Positions 11,413 to 27,062 of a stretch of DNA of 64,000 nucleotides are shown one piece after another. The position numbers and the translations under genes are program-made. A model generated the notes under the pieces. It saw only the letters and a program-made list of their open reading frames with translations. It did not search any database and had not been told where the DNA came from. The stretch is taken from contig JANPYM010000002.1 of the NCBI GenBank assembly GCA_025890175.1, positions 2,366,772 through 2,430,771 on the forward strand, in the 5' to 3' direction. Numbering within the stretch: the stretch's first letter is position 1; each line of letters opens with the position of its first letter. Source of the stretch: Ciborinia camelliae (lineage: Eukaryota; Ascomycota; Leotiomycetes; Helotiales; Sclerotiniaceae).

Positions 11413-12230
11413 GAACAATTAATTTGAAATTAATAAAAAGCTTTGATAATATATAAATTATAAATTAAATATTTAATCAAATTTTTTAGAATTAGATATT
11501 TCTATTATTCTTTATAATACTATACTATTTTATAGATTCCCTTAGAAATTAAAATTATGGTTAAATTGATTGCACAATTTCTTTAAAAATATTATAATCT
11601 TTTTGCTATTATATATATATATCATAATTATATTATAATTTCTTTTTATTTTTAATTAATTTCAAAATATAAAATCATTTTTTTTTTAATATAAATTATA
11701 ATCTTATTATTAAACCTTTATATACCGATATTAATAAATTTGATAAAATATTTTGTATTGCAAATAAAAAATTATTAAATACAAATGTTAATATAAATAT
11801 TATTAATTTTATTTAAAAAGTATATATATTAATATATTAATTTTATAATATCTATATATTTATATTTATAAATAATCTTAATAATTTTAGAATATATTAT
11901 TATATTTTTAAACTTAATAATCGAAAGTTTATATATATATATAAAATTTGAAATAAACATTAAAATCAACTTTTATTATGTTTATTTATTAAATTTGAAA
12001 TAATAGAAAAAATTTGATTTTTAATATAAATTATTATATTAAATAATATTTTATTAATATTAAATAATAATATTTTTTAGATTAAATAATAATATTTAAT
12101 TATATAAAAGATAAAACAATATAAAATAACTTTAAACAAGATTATTAAATTTTAATTATTGTTATATAATGCCCTTCGAATTTTTTGTATATTAGATATT
12201 AAATTAATTATAAATTGAATCCCAATTATT

Positions 12231-12334
12231 TTTACATTATTAAGATAAACAAAGGATTCTATATATTTTGATATATTAAAAATTCAAATTATCAAAAGTA
12301 TATTTTTTTTGTTGAGTTTAAATGATATGGACTG
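12231..12334 (-). repeat. Right terminal inverted repeat of the 10-kb island
   Basis: Its reverse complement matches 2217-2320 with no gaps, and TA follows at 12335-12336. AT-richness drops to ordinary intergenic composition immediately beyond this point. Confidence 0.8.
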
Positions 12335-12336
12335 TA

Positions 12337-13240
12337 GATAACAAGCAATAGGGTACAGCGAATGAATATATATACTATACAACCTTCCCTTCAAAGCCAG
12401 TTCAATTCCATACAATTATACGTGCAGTCCCATCCCATCCCACTTTACAAATTCTCGCCTTCACAATGTAATCTTACCTACTCGGAATATTAAACCAACC
12501 AACAAACAAAAGACCAACAATAACACCAACACCAAGGGAAAAAAACAGAGAAACCCACTCTTCCCTCCTACCCTCGCTCTCTCAAACAAAACAAAACAAA
12601 CCAAAACAAACCAAAACACCCGTCAGTGCTCTCTTTAATCAGCATGTTTTCCCCTTTTTTACTTTGGCAACCCTAAAAACCTAAAACCTAAATCCAAAAT
12701 CCTAAAACCGTAAACCTTAAAAATCTTAAAATCTAAGACTCAAGATTTAAGAATTCAAGATATAAGATTTAAGATATAAGAATCAAGATGCGAAAAGTAA
12801 AAAAGGGATGTATATCTCAGCTTCTCCTTGTAGAGTACTCGTATAGAACGAAGAGGTTATGTTTTGATAAGGCAGGGCTAAAGCAGAGCTAAAGCAGAGC
12901 TAAAGCAGAGCTAAAGCAAAAGCAAAACACTACTCCGATGTATTGAGTGAGGGGAGAAGTGATTTTTGTTTCTTCATCCGGGTGTTTGAGGTTTGAGGTT
13001 TGAGGGTTGGAGATGAGGAGGGGAGAGGGGAGGAGAAGAGAGAAGAGGGAGGGGGTTATTTGAACTTTCTATCTAGGAAGTAAGGAAGGGGTAAGGTGAG
13101 GCAGGCATGAAAAAAGTTTGATGATTACTTAACTTGCCAGTACCTAGGTACTTTTGTATTATGAATGTCACAGGGATTGTTGAGTTGTTGTTGATGTTGA
13201 AGAATTTCTTTGCTTTGATTTTTTTTTTCGAACTATGGAA
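12337..13240. other. Intergenic DNA between the transposon island and RIO1
   Basis: No gene is supportable. It probably includes the RIO1 3' UTR. Visible structure: CCTAAAACC-like, telomere-reminiscent degenerate units (12670-12730), AAGATTTAAGA-like units (12740-12790), and four 11-bp copies of GCTAAAGCAGA (about 12877-12920). Confidence 0.5.
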
Positions 13241-15192
13241 CTAGTGCTTATGTTTTGCCGTTGAACTTACGAGTTTCTTCTTGAGATGTTTGGGGATCTT
13301 GTCCTTTCTCTTTTCGCGTTTTTCTTCTTTGACTGCTTTCTTGTGCTCCTAGGGTGGGGGAGATGGTGTTAGTAATTTGATGATTATGGGATCATATGTG
13401 AAAAGTAATGATTGTTTTGAGTGATGGTCAGACAAAAAGTTCTCGTAATTTATAATCTGGTCCCAGAAGGGACATCATGTTTTGTGGATGGAAATTGGGT
13501 CATCATTCCGTGAGGAAGGGGATGTAAGAGTAAAGTAAAGTGAAGATAAACGAAATGAATACATACCTTTTTAGCATCTTTGTCCTCGAATCTCTTGCCT
13601 CTCGGCGTACCCTTCTCGAATCTCTTCTCGTCATCGTCATCGTCTCCATCTTCTCCTTCCTCGTCACCCTCTTGGTCGTCATCATCACTAGCTTGGCTAG
13701 TACCATCACCCACTGTATCCTCTGCATCTGCCTCGTTACCCGAAGACATGGGCATTTTGTCAGCAGCCAGCAAATTGCGATACACAAGATCACCCCTTTC
13801 GCCTTTTCCTACTTTCTCAGCATCGCGCTCGAAATCGTAGACTTGTTCTAGAGTTTGTGGGATGTATTGTTGACGGAAAACTTCGTTTTCGACTTGTTGC
13901 TTGGCGACAGCCTCTTCGGTTTCATCTTCCTCTGGTCTTTCAAGCAGGAGTTTCTCGAGAGCTTCGCTAAGTCCTGGCTCCAGGGTTGGTCCATCGTGGA
14001 AAGTTATAAATTGGTAAATAGTTTGTTCGGAAAGAACCTCAACATTCTTGCGCTTGAAGAAATCCGAGACGTTTTTAATATCCATTCGAAGGAACTCTAA
14101 CGAGCGAGGATGGTCATGCTCAACACTTTGAGAGACATCGATTATGAAAAGCCTCTTCTGGTGGTATAAAACGTTATACTCACTCAAATCGGCGTGAACA
14201 AGTTTACATGATTGGTACATTCTTCGCATGAGTCCAATGAGTTGTAGGTAGAGTAATCGCCACTGTTCATCGACATCTTCACCAGAGAGCTCCACGTCTC
14301 GAAGTCTTGGTGCTGCCCATCCCTTTTTGTCACCTAGGAATCCCATTACAAGGACATGTAATCGAAGATGGACTGGCTCTGGGCAAGGAATTCCAGCCAA
14401 ATGTAGACGTTTCAAATTTCGGAACTCTTTCTCGGCCCAGACTTTGACCATAGCTCTGTTGTTTCCTTTATTGTATCCAGATCTGAATCTGTGTTCACCA
14501 GTAACATAGCGATCACGATCCTTGAAGACCAGAATACTAGTCTTGTAGACTTTTATCGCCCGGTGAATTGGTTGTGAATCTGCATCCGTCGAAGGAATTG
14601 ACAAAGCCCCATATACGTTGGCTTCCTTACCCGTACTCAGACATCCATTAACTTCCGAAACAATACCTCTATTGATCATCTGAAGTAAAATCATACGTGT
14701 ACGAGGATCCAAAACTTGTTCACTCGTCGCACGATCTGATTTGTCCTTTCCATGTGTTTTGTGACCTCCATCGAATCCGCCATCCAATCTGATCTTGGCA
14801 GCATGTTTTGACAAACTGCTGATCTGATCATCGACACTTGCCTTGGTATTCGCAGCCGGCCTTTGGGGATTTATTCGAGGAGCGCCAGCGGCGTTGGAGT
14901 CATTGAGCTTGCGTTGACGGTTATATGATTTGGTGAGATCCCCAGAAGATGGGTCATAATCCACATCGTCAACGTATCCATCATCTTCCTCGTCGAACAA
15001 ATCATCGTATGCATCGTCTTCGTTATCTGCGGCATATTCTGTATTTTCACCAGAAGTTGGCGTCATAGGCTGAGGGGCATCGGATGATGTGGCGGGATGG
15101 GCATATCCTTGATTCGGAATATATGTGTGAGTTGGGGTTTGTCCTGCTGCAACAGCAGATACAGGTGTAGATGTCTCGGTACTATCTGCCAT
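13241..15192 (-). CDS. RIO1: RIO1 atypical serine/threonine kinase (577 aa, 2 exons)
   Basis: Exons 15192-13567 and 13348-13241 are joined across a 218-bp intron (GTATGT...CTAG, phase 0). The RIO P-loop STGKEANVYGA lies at residues 186-196. The catalytic loop HADLSEYN is at 333-340 and the metal-binding IDVSQSVEHD at 351-360. Residues 50-80 are very acidic, and an acidic stretch follows the kinase domain. The second exon supplies the conserved basic tail (EHKKAVKEEKREKR, then KIPKHLKKKL) that is typical of RIO1 and confirms the splice. RIO1 acts in late cytoplasmic maturation of the 40S subunit, using ATP turnover on pre-40S particles, and affects cell-cycle progression. A GTAAGT occurs just before the stop, so a further small exon cannot be excluded. 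The gene is divergent from SMC3. Confidence 0.95.
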
Positions 15193-15526
15193 GTTTTAAA
15201 TGCGCAGAATATATTTGCCTTGCGTATCAACTTTGGAAGTGGTGGGTCAAGAATGACTGATTGAAATTATCATGGAGAATTTCTGCCGAGCGGTGAGACC
15301 TTACTTTTCTACGCTAAGAATCGCGAACTCGATCGCGTTTGCTAAACTTCAGCTTGTTGACGTGACAAGCCCATTAAAAACCCGATTGAATACTTCTTGT
15401 ACAGTTACATGTGGTGGAATTCTGCTACATCGTCTAAATTAAGTAGAGATCACTTTTTATCTCTTGACGCGCTCTTCATAATCCCAGCAGGAATCGCCAT
15501 TGCCCCGCTGGCGAGAAGTGGTCGCG
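15193..15526. promoter_or_regulatory. Bidirectional promoter between RIO1 and SMC3
   Basis: 334 bp separate the two start codons. Two ACGCG cores are present, at 15334-15338 on the minus strand and at 15467-15471 on the plus strand (TTGACGCGCT). ACGCG is the core of the MluI cell-cycle box bound by MBF-type factors in yeasts, where cohesin genes peak at G1/S. Regulation here is inferred only. Confidence 0.4.
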
Positions 15527-19372
<3,846 letters not shown>

Positions 19373-22300
19373 GTCTATTTGGGGTGCTGTGAGTTCTGAT
19401 ACCTATAGTGGGAAATTGTGGATAGGCGTCGCTTTAGGTGTGCTATTTTCTTCGAGTCATGAATCAGGTGTTTAATTTACTGTATTTAGCTCTTGCCTGT
19501 GGTGCTTTATTGAGAAGAGAGGATGTATACCCTATTCTATGGCGAGGGAGAGTGATCCGTGTTAAGAATAATTAACTGTCTGGCTAGGAAGTTTTGCATA
19601 TCCATATCAAACCGAAGGAAATTCATATCTTTGCCTGTTATATTGTAATGCTCAATCAGGAGTGAATCTTTATACTTCTACATCTTCTGCCAGAAATGCC
19701 AAGAGTAGTCCCTCCGTTCTCATGTTGGCTGGTACGTAAGCCAAATTGAAGAGGAGATGAGGATGTGTACATAGGTATATATATAGAGGATAAGTTCCGG
19801 GATACACATCATATATCTCCCAGAGTATTTCAAACCCCGACCGGTTCATAGGGACTCCTTTCTTTCGTTGTGTCATATTGTACTCTCCATCTACCTTGTG
19901 CTCATGCGATCATCTTAGCTGTTCTCCCTCCCTAGATCTAAACAAATTTTATTTCTTTATGTGGATCAACCTGGCATTATAAGTATCTGTATACCGCATT
20001 AATTGGTTAATAAGATAATATTTCTAAATCGCACAACTTGTTTAATAAGAAAAAGTTCTATACTACAAAAAGATTTTTTAGTTTTGTATAAGCAAATATA
20101 ATATAAGTAATAGGAAAATGAAATATTAATATTAAAAAGAAATAAAGCAACCTAGATTATAAAATATTAAACTATATAACAAATACATATTCTATACTAA
20201 GTGAACCCAGATTTTTTGTTTATAAGATATTATCTTATTAACTAATTAATGCGGTATATAGAGTTTATTATTGTTGAATATAATAGTTGTTGTTATGCTT
20301 CAACCAATCAACGCATTTTGCAATTCTCGTGCGGTGATATTGTATCCGCTTAACTATTTCCGTCAGGAGAGGAAATCGAGAAGAGAGAAGCCCTGATCAA
20401 TTTAATGGCCTCAAATCTCAAGAGTCACAAGCGTTCTACAATCAATTCTATTCTGCCTTGTGCTGCTACTATTGATTTTCCAGGAAGTTTTATGTATTTT
20501 CAGAAGATGGATGGGGATTACGAACACTATCGCGCACCTTGTATACAATCTAACTGTAAGACAACAAGAAGGGATTGTCACGTTTTGCTAATTCCTTTTA
20601 AAACAATTTCTCCAGGTTAGTCACTGGCATGCACGATTCACTTATCATATCTGAGCGGAGAGGGGTTGAGTTGGGTTAAGCAAACTTGTCACCCGTCTCT
20701 CTTTCAGCCAACTAGCTATAAAGGAGATCAATACTCTGCCTGAATTAAATTTCAGAGCTTTCTCATGTCATGCAATCTAACTTTCGTATTCACCCAATTT
20801 GAGGGTTTGAACGGGGAGGCAATCGTCGGTTTGGATCTTGCGAGTTTGGACTTCTATTAGGATTCTAGATTAGAGGAAGTCGTATATCTCCGAGGGGCTT
20901 TGGAAGATTAATTCAATTCGAGGGTATTTCTAGTTATGTTGTGGTTGAGATGCCTGTTTACTATCGTTATAGAATGGGATTGTTGCTGCCATACAAAGCT
21001 ATTATTATAGACAGACAGTACGGAAGAGATTGACTTGATTAGACTAAGAGAGTTGAGATTGAAAGGAAGCTATCCTTTAAGCTATTCTCTTCCTATCTTT
21101 CAACTGTCTCCACCTGGAATGGCGCACTCTGCGTGGTCTATTGACATCTTTACCTGGGCATACAAGAAACCCCCCCTTTCCCCCTCTTCTTCCACTATCT
21201 CTACTTCTCATATTCAATCTATATAAATCTCCAACTGAGCTGCTGTCTTTCTTCTGTATCCCATTCTTAATACAGAAAAACATAAACAGCCCCAATGCTT
21301 GTATACACCTACATTTCACCACCCTTCTACAACCTTGAAGCTACTATCCATTCCTTCTGCAATCTCTTGTACTAAAGATCACTACAAAGGAGTCTTGTCA
21401 TTCTTTCTAATTTTTTATTACTTACCATCACTGTCTGCCTGTATATCATTTCACATCTGAACCGCGCTATATTGGGTTTCCATGGTATAAGTGAGATTAT
21501 CTGGAAGGTATATTCTATCAAGAGAGTGATTGATGTGATCAAATTTCACTATATAGATAGAAGATGAATATCTTGAATATGAATCTCTAGGCTTTCAATC
21601 TGAATGATATTCAATAGAAAAATAGTCAAAATACAAAGTTGGGACCATTCATCTAATACCTTCCACTACCTCAAACAATTAAGCAAGTGATTATTTTTAC
21701 CTGTTATTACATACTCAATCATTGTCACATCTCAACCAAAGTGCTTCTTATCCCTTACCATCTAGATTATGATCAAAATAACAAAAATTCAAAAGTCGAC
21801 AATGCTAGAGCAGTGAAAAAACAGGCAATGTTAATCATATTTCATTAAAAACAGCGATGAAAAAGGAATGTTTAGATGAAAGAAAAAGAAGTTATAACTT
21901 CTTTTATTCCCCACCCTCTCTCTCTCTCTCTGATGGATATCATCTCCCTCCCTCTCTAGATACACACAGCTGAGATTTTCCCCAAACGCATTGTATGCGC
22001 CCTGATCTCATCTCTCCTCACCCTCCTTCCTTCCCCCCTCCCACTCCACCCTCCATACTCCACGCCCATTATCTCCCCGTGTCTCCCCCATCCCTTCCTA
22101 AAAAAAGACATCCGAAATTTTCACCATCTGATATGATGTGTCGATAAAAAGAAAGTAAAATACCAAAATCCCACCCCCTTCCCTATTCATAAACAGCAAG
22201 AAACAACCCAATTGTTGAAAACCCCCCAATAGTCGTTCGTGTCATTACTACTCTTGAACGTCTATCGATTGGATTAACAGAATATGAAATGTATTATCCG

Positions 22301-22689
22301 ACTGTAAATCTTTTTGCATTGGCGAAATATGAGATGATTGAAGAAAGAAAATTTTCCGAATGAAGATCACGCTATTGAGATTGCAAATGTGACTGTGTAT
22401 TTGGCGGCGTATTTGGTATTGAGTAATGAATGTTAGAAAAGATTTTGATGCGTTGAGTAGAGTTTGATATTTTTGTCTCGAAATTCTGAGATGTTGAATG
22501 GTTGCTTTTGTGCGTTGTAAACGGAAGATTTGTTGAAATGGAGACGCCTTATTTGAAGATGTGTGTAATTTCGGTGATAAAATGTGGCGTGGTGGTGATG
22601 AATCGGACGATGAAGATCCTCTCGATAAGTAATGTACTATTAATGGCAAGTTATATTGACCATAAAGCACCTAGATCTTGCTTCCGTTT
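19373..22689. other. Intergenic region with a MITE and pyrimidine-rich 3' flank
   Basis: No convincing gene. It contains the 265-bp MITE listed separately. A TC-rich stretch (21905-22110, including TCTCTCTCTC) is followed by what is probably the 3' UTR of the minus-strand gene ending at 22690. Short open frames (20405-20620, 22248-22670) show no domain or codon signal. Confidence 0.5.
19992..20256. mobile_element. MITE with TA target duplication, 265 bp
   Basis: Terminal inverted repeats of about 30 bp (TACCGCATTAATT then GGTTAATAAGATAAT at the left; the reverse complement at the right reads TACCGCATTAATT then AGTTAATAAGATAAT). They differ by a single G/A change in this core. TA flanks both ends (19990-19991, 20257-20258). 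The interior is A/T-rich and non-coding. Size, TA duplication and TIRs fit a Tc1/mariner-derived MITE. Confidence 0.75.
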
Positions 22690-25600
22690 TTAGTTGATAG
22701 GACCTTCAGTTATGGACATTTCAACTGAAACATCCAAACTTTTGAAGTCTGCCCAAGTGCAACTATCGCCCTCCACCTCACAGCCAAACATTTCATCTGA
22801 TTTGATGCAAGTATCTCTCAATGTCCTCACGGGCGGGAGGAGTTGTTCTTCGTACAAAGTACGATACTCCTCAACTTCCTGTTTGGGTTTGATTTCATTG
22901 AGGAGGTACTCGGCGGCAGCGTGGTTAGCCATCTCCAATACCGTATAAAGTTTGCTAGCATCTGCAAATCCGACAGTGCGGGTGGTCATACGGACTTCCT
23001 GGGTTTCCGGATCAAGTTGCTCAACAATCTTCTCAAATCTAACCGTATAGTATTTATTGGCAAATCTGGGACGCACGTCTCGAGGATCGTACTTGTCGAT
23101 TTCTTTCGGGTCCATGGGTACGGCTTTGACGAAAACCTTGGTCTTTTTGTCTTTATCGTGCGTGATTTGGCAAGAATATTTGTAATCCTTATCCCACTTC
23201 TCCACAATCTCTTGCTGCATGAACTTCTTGGCCCTGTGTTCGTTGACGAGAGTCTGGGCATACTTGTTCGCCTTGTCGAGGTCACAGAACTTCTTTTTGA
23301 GAGCTTCCTCGTCTTCATGGCCGTGGAAAGTCAACTGTGTCATTACCATATAAACGTTGACCATTGCATATGACGCCGGGCTCTGAGGTTTCGCAGGCGC
23401 TGGTTGGTTTCTTTCACTTGGTTTCGTCAACTGTGTCGATAGATTTCCCACAGTATTAGACTGCTCTTGAGTTGATGAACCTTGAAAGGACGAAGTCATA
23501 TCAGGCATCGGCTCGACAATTTGAGCGTCATAGTCATCTGGGTTAAGTGGTGCAGGTTCACTCTCCGGTTCTCCTTCAATGGTTAGCTCTCCCTCCAAAG
23601 CTGCCTCGAGATCTCTCTCAAGAGCAAGCTCTTCCTCAGTCTGAGCTTCTGGTTGTACCTCATTAACCTTTTCGGCAGCCTTTGCGGCATTATTCTTTCG
23701 GGCATGTGCCATCATGGCTTCCATCGTTTCATCATCATCTGGATCTTCCTCAGACTCCTCGGAGTCATCGCTGAAAAGTGGTCCCATCTTCTCCACTGGT
23801 GATACCTGGCCACGCTGAGAAGCGCGAGATTGCGCCAGTTCTTTCAAACTTACCGCCGTTTTAGCTTCATGTTCTTTCCGAGCCCGAGTCTCAGGATCGT
23901 CGTCTTCGTCCATGTGATTGGAATCACTGGCGGTATCGGAGGATGAAACTTGTGCGCTGGTCATGCTGAAATCATTGGGTAGACTGGGGTTAGGAATAGG
24001 TTGCTGTTGCCCACCTTCACTCGATGGAGCCTTTTCCTCTGTACGACGTTGATTTCTTCGTTTTTTAACCCCCTGGTATACTGATTAGCATAAAAGTATT
24101 AAAGAGGGTCAGTAGGGAGTCATACTTCTCGCTTCTCCATCAGTTTCTTAAGAGTTGTTTCCAGCTCAAGATCACTTAGCTCTTTCCCATTTCTACAAGC
24201 CTCTTCCCTCAATTGCTTCTCTTTCTTCTTACGATATTCAACTGTCCTCTTCTGTTCAAGTTCTTCTTTCTTTGCATCTGCTCGTTGCTTGTTCAGAACA
24301 TCTTTGCGAGCTTTTGCCTCGGCCTGGATTCTTTCTCGGTTAGATTCGATTTCATCGCGCTCTGCTTGTGAAATGAGTCGAGTCTCAGGCTTTTTTGAAG
24401 TTGTAGTGGCACTGGTAGGAGGAGGCGGCGGAAGAGGAGGGAGAGGAAGTGGGGGCGGACGTGGTTGCAAGGCTGGGGGTTTTGCATGAGGTTCCTCGGC
24501 GATGGTCTTGGACTTTTCCATCTGCTGTTGCACAGAATAATCTGGTCCATGTAGAGGCTTCAGTTTGGTACCAAAGACAGAGTTCCCGGGGGACTTCGTT
24601 GTAGAATGGGCAGCATTTTTCTTCGGGGGAGCTTTTGATGGTGCCTTTGAGGTCGCCCTTGTGCGGGAGGGGGGTTTGGGACTCGGTTCCACGGGTACAG
24701 ATGTTGCGCGTTTTCTTTGTGCCGCTGCACGCTCGTCTGCTCTCTTTTTGCGGATAGCTTCACGCTCTGCCTCTCTATCTTCTGGAACTTTCTCTCCACC
24801 GTGGTTGGGAATCGTATTTGCAAAGATCTCAGCTGCACTGGCAGGAGCTCGACATTGTACTACAACCTGGGCTGTATTCAAACTGTTATCCGAGCTGTTC
24901 TTTTTGCATTGAGTTTCTTTTGAGATTTGTTGGTCTGTGGAGTTTGTAGCAGTTACATTTTCAGTCTCTGGGAGGAACAATGAATCTTCGTCATCAATTT
25001 CCATATTAGTTGGGAGTGTGCTCGGAGGAGCAGGGGCCTCTGCTGTCTTTGTCGTACCACTGTCAGCCGTGGATTTTCTCGCAGGTTTTAAGCCCGCAAT
25101 GGTCTGTGCTTTGATCTGAGCAGTAAGCTGTTGCACAGAGCGAGACATTTGGTCAATTTTCGCTGCTTGCTCCTTCCTCTCTTTTTCCGCAATTTGCTTT
25201 TGTTCATCGATAGCTTTGAGGAGAGCCGTCTCTCTCTCTTTTTTCTGCTGCAGCAGATCATTTGCAGCTTTGCGTCTCTCAGCAGCGGCTTGTTCTTCTC
25301 TTAAAGACTGATGATGACGTTCGGCATCGCGTTTGGCTTTTCTCGCGGCCGCTTCCTTTTCCTTCTCAAGTTGCTCAGCAGCTTTCTTCTCGCGCTCCTT
25401 CTGGGCCTTCACTTCAGCTTTTCTTCGCTTGGCTTCAGCTTCAATGGCAAGTTGCTTGTCCTTTTCTTCTCGCACCCTCTGAGCCTCCAGACGTTTGGCC
25501 TCCTCGCGCTCTCGCTTTTCTTCCTCGGTCTCGCTAACAACTTCCCCGAATAGATCTTTTTGCAGAGCCTCACGCTCAGCGTTTAGCTCTTGTCGGACAA

Positions 25601-27062
25601 TCTTCTCAGCTGCTTGTCTCTGTCGGATATCCTCTACAGGTTGTTGAACGCCATTGGCACTGGGTATATCCTGCATAGAGTGTTTCAGAGGGGTCGATAC
25701 TTTGATGCGGCCTGTCGTGGTGGGAGGTCTAGTTCTGGGGGTCCAGTTCGGAGGCACGTACGGCATCGAGGCTCGAGCACTGGCACCGCTTTCTGGCGTC
25801 ACAAGATCGATAACTCCTGAAGTTGTGGACCTGTTTGAGTTTATTGGTGGAGTTTGATAGCTCTGGTTCGTGGTCTGGGAGTTTCTGCTCTGGAATGCAC
25901 TGTGCCTTGGTAGAGCATTGATAAAATCCATGGGTCTGTTATCCAATTGCACCTGGGAGTTTGATCTGCGCTGCAGTTCATATTCTAATGGTGTATCATT
26001 GACATCATTGTCATCAATAGAGCCATAATCGTACGTTTTGGACTGACTTGCAAGAAGCTGTGTTCCATTAGGTCCAACTGACCTTCTCGCGGACTGATTT
26101 CTTGGCGTGTGCGAGGCTGAATTTCTGGGGCTAGGCTTTTCAACGTCCCCTTGCAGTCTGCGAATAGTTGGAGGCTTTTGGATAGCAGAATCATGATTAG
26201 GCCACAGTGGCGGGCCAAGTTGGAGATTCTGTCTCTGTCTCTGACTTCTGGTACTTGACATAACGCTTGGAGCTGCACTTTGCGCACGAGAAAAATCCGA
26301 GCGCTGTCTTTCCGGTGTAGCTAGCTGTTCGTGATTGGTTCTTGAAGACGCCTGTCGACCTTGGATTGAAGGTCCATGAGAGAAATTGGGCACGGAGTTG
26401 TATACAGGCCCTTCCTTCATGCGCATATTTGCTTGAGCATTGCTTTGAGATACAATGAAGCTGGGTTTCCTAGAGAACTCCTCGTTGTAATTCTCCATTG
26501 CCATATGACCCTGATCCTGAGAAGGATCCCTTGCACGTGAAAGGCTACGAGCGACCGACTTTCTGCTAACAGGAATAGCGTTTCCGGCAGCTTGGTATCC
26601 ATTGAAAATCTCATCTTCCGTAGCCTGATATTTAATTTCACTGCGGGCCATTGACTTGTTCCGAGTCTGCAAGATAACTTGGTTATGGTTTGACATAGCC
26701 TCTGTGTTTGTTGTGCGACCGCGACCACTGCTACTTGGATGTTCGCTCTGATGTCGTTTCCGTCTCTCAGGTGCAACTTGAGCGGGGTCTCCCACTCTCT
26801 TCTGATTGATCTGTGGTTGGCGAAAAACGACGGGGTATTCATTAGTCGAGCTGTCTTCATCGGAGATGTCATCATAATAGTTCATGCCTGCATTGCGATC
26901 GGTTTCGTGTGGACGAGAACTTTGTGGGGAATTGTAGTATTGAGATTGTCCCCGAGAGTGACGTGCTGCTTGTCTTTTGAGACGAGGTGGCGATTGATTC
27001 CTTGGGTTACCATTTGGCAAGGGATCAGGATTCCATCCATCATCCAGCTCCATCCTGGACAT
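22690..27062 (-). CDS. Large disordered/coiled-coil protein of unknown function (about 1439 aa, 2 exons)
   Basis: I do not recognise a named family. Exon 27062-24126 joins 24072-22690 across a 53-bp intron (GTATGA...CCAG, GCTAATC branch, phase 0). Without this splice the two open frames would look like separate genes; the join keeps the frame and continues a basic helix (EKRE|GVKKRRNQRRTEEK). The first 480 residues are Ser/Gln/Asn/Arg-rich and disordered. Residues about 480-660 are a long charged coiled coil. A Pro run (PPPLPLPPLPPPPP) lies near 890, followed by a second basic coiled coil. The acidic linker after the splice (SDDSEESEEDPDDDE) leads to a C-terminal region of about 230 residues, more ordered and ending DSCTWADFKSLDVSVEM. 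Two in-frame ATGs (27062, 27053) compete as start. A nuclear or scaffold role is possible but only a guess. Confidence 0.7.

Larger units (their letters stand above)
2217..12334. mobile_element. Large RIP-degraded TIR DNA transposon holding nested LTR elements
   Basis: The whole AT-rich block is bounded by inverted repeats. The first 104 bases (2217-2320) match the reverse complement of 12231-12334 without indels and with 8 mismatches, all transitions. The termini begin CAGTC and are flanked on both sides by TA (2215-2216, 12335-12336), as in Tc1/mariner-type elements. Inside lie a miniature LTR element, a solo LTR and a 4.6-kb LTR element, each with its own 5-bp target duplication. Removing these and the assembly duplication leaves roughly 4 kb of host element. 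That remainder is almost pure A/T with no credible transposase frame, which fits heavy RIP. Superfamily assignment rests only on the TA and the CAGT-type terminus. Known: RIP converts C to T in repeated DNA of many ascomycetes. Inferred: this is one insertion later invaded by others. Confidence 0.7.

Noticed and set aside
2217..12334. Mitochondrial DNA insertion (A/T-rich with GC clusters)
   Set aside because: TIRs, LTRs and target duplications explain the block, and no mitochondrial gene is visible.
22248..22670. 140-codon minus-strand frame after the large unknown gene
   Set aside because: Lies in its likely 3' UTR, with no domain or splice relation.
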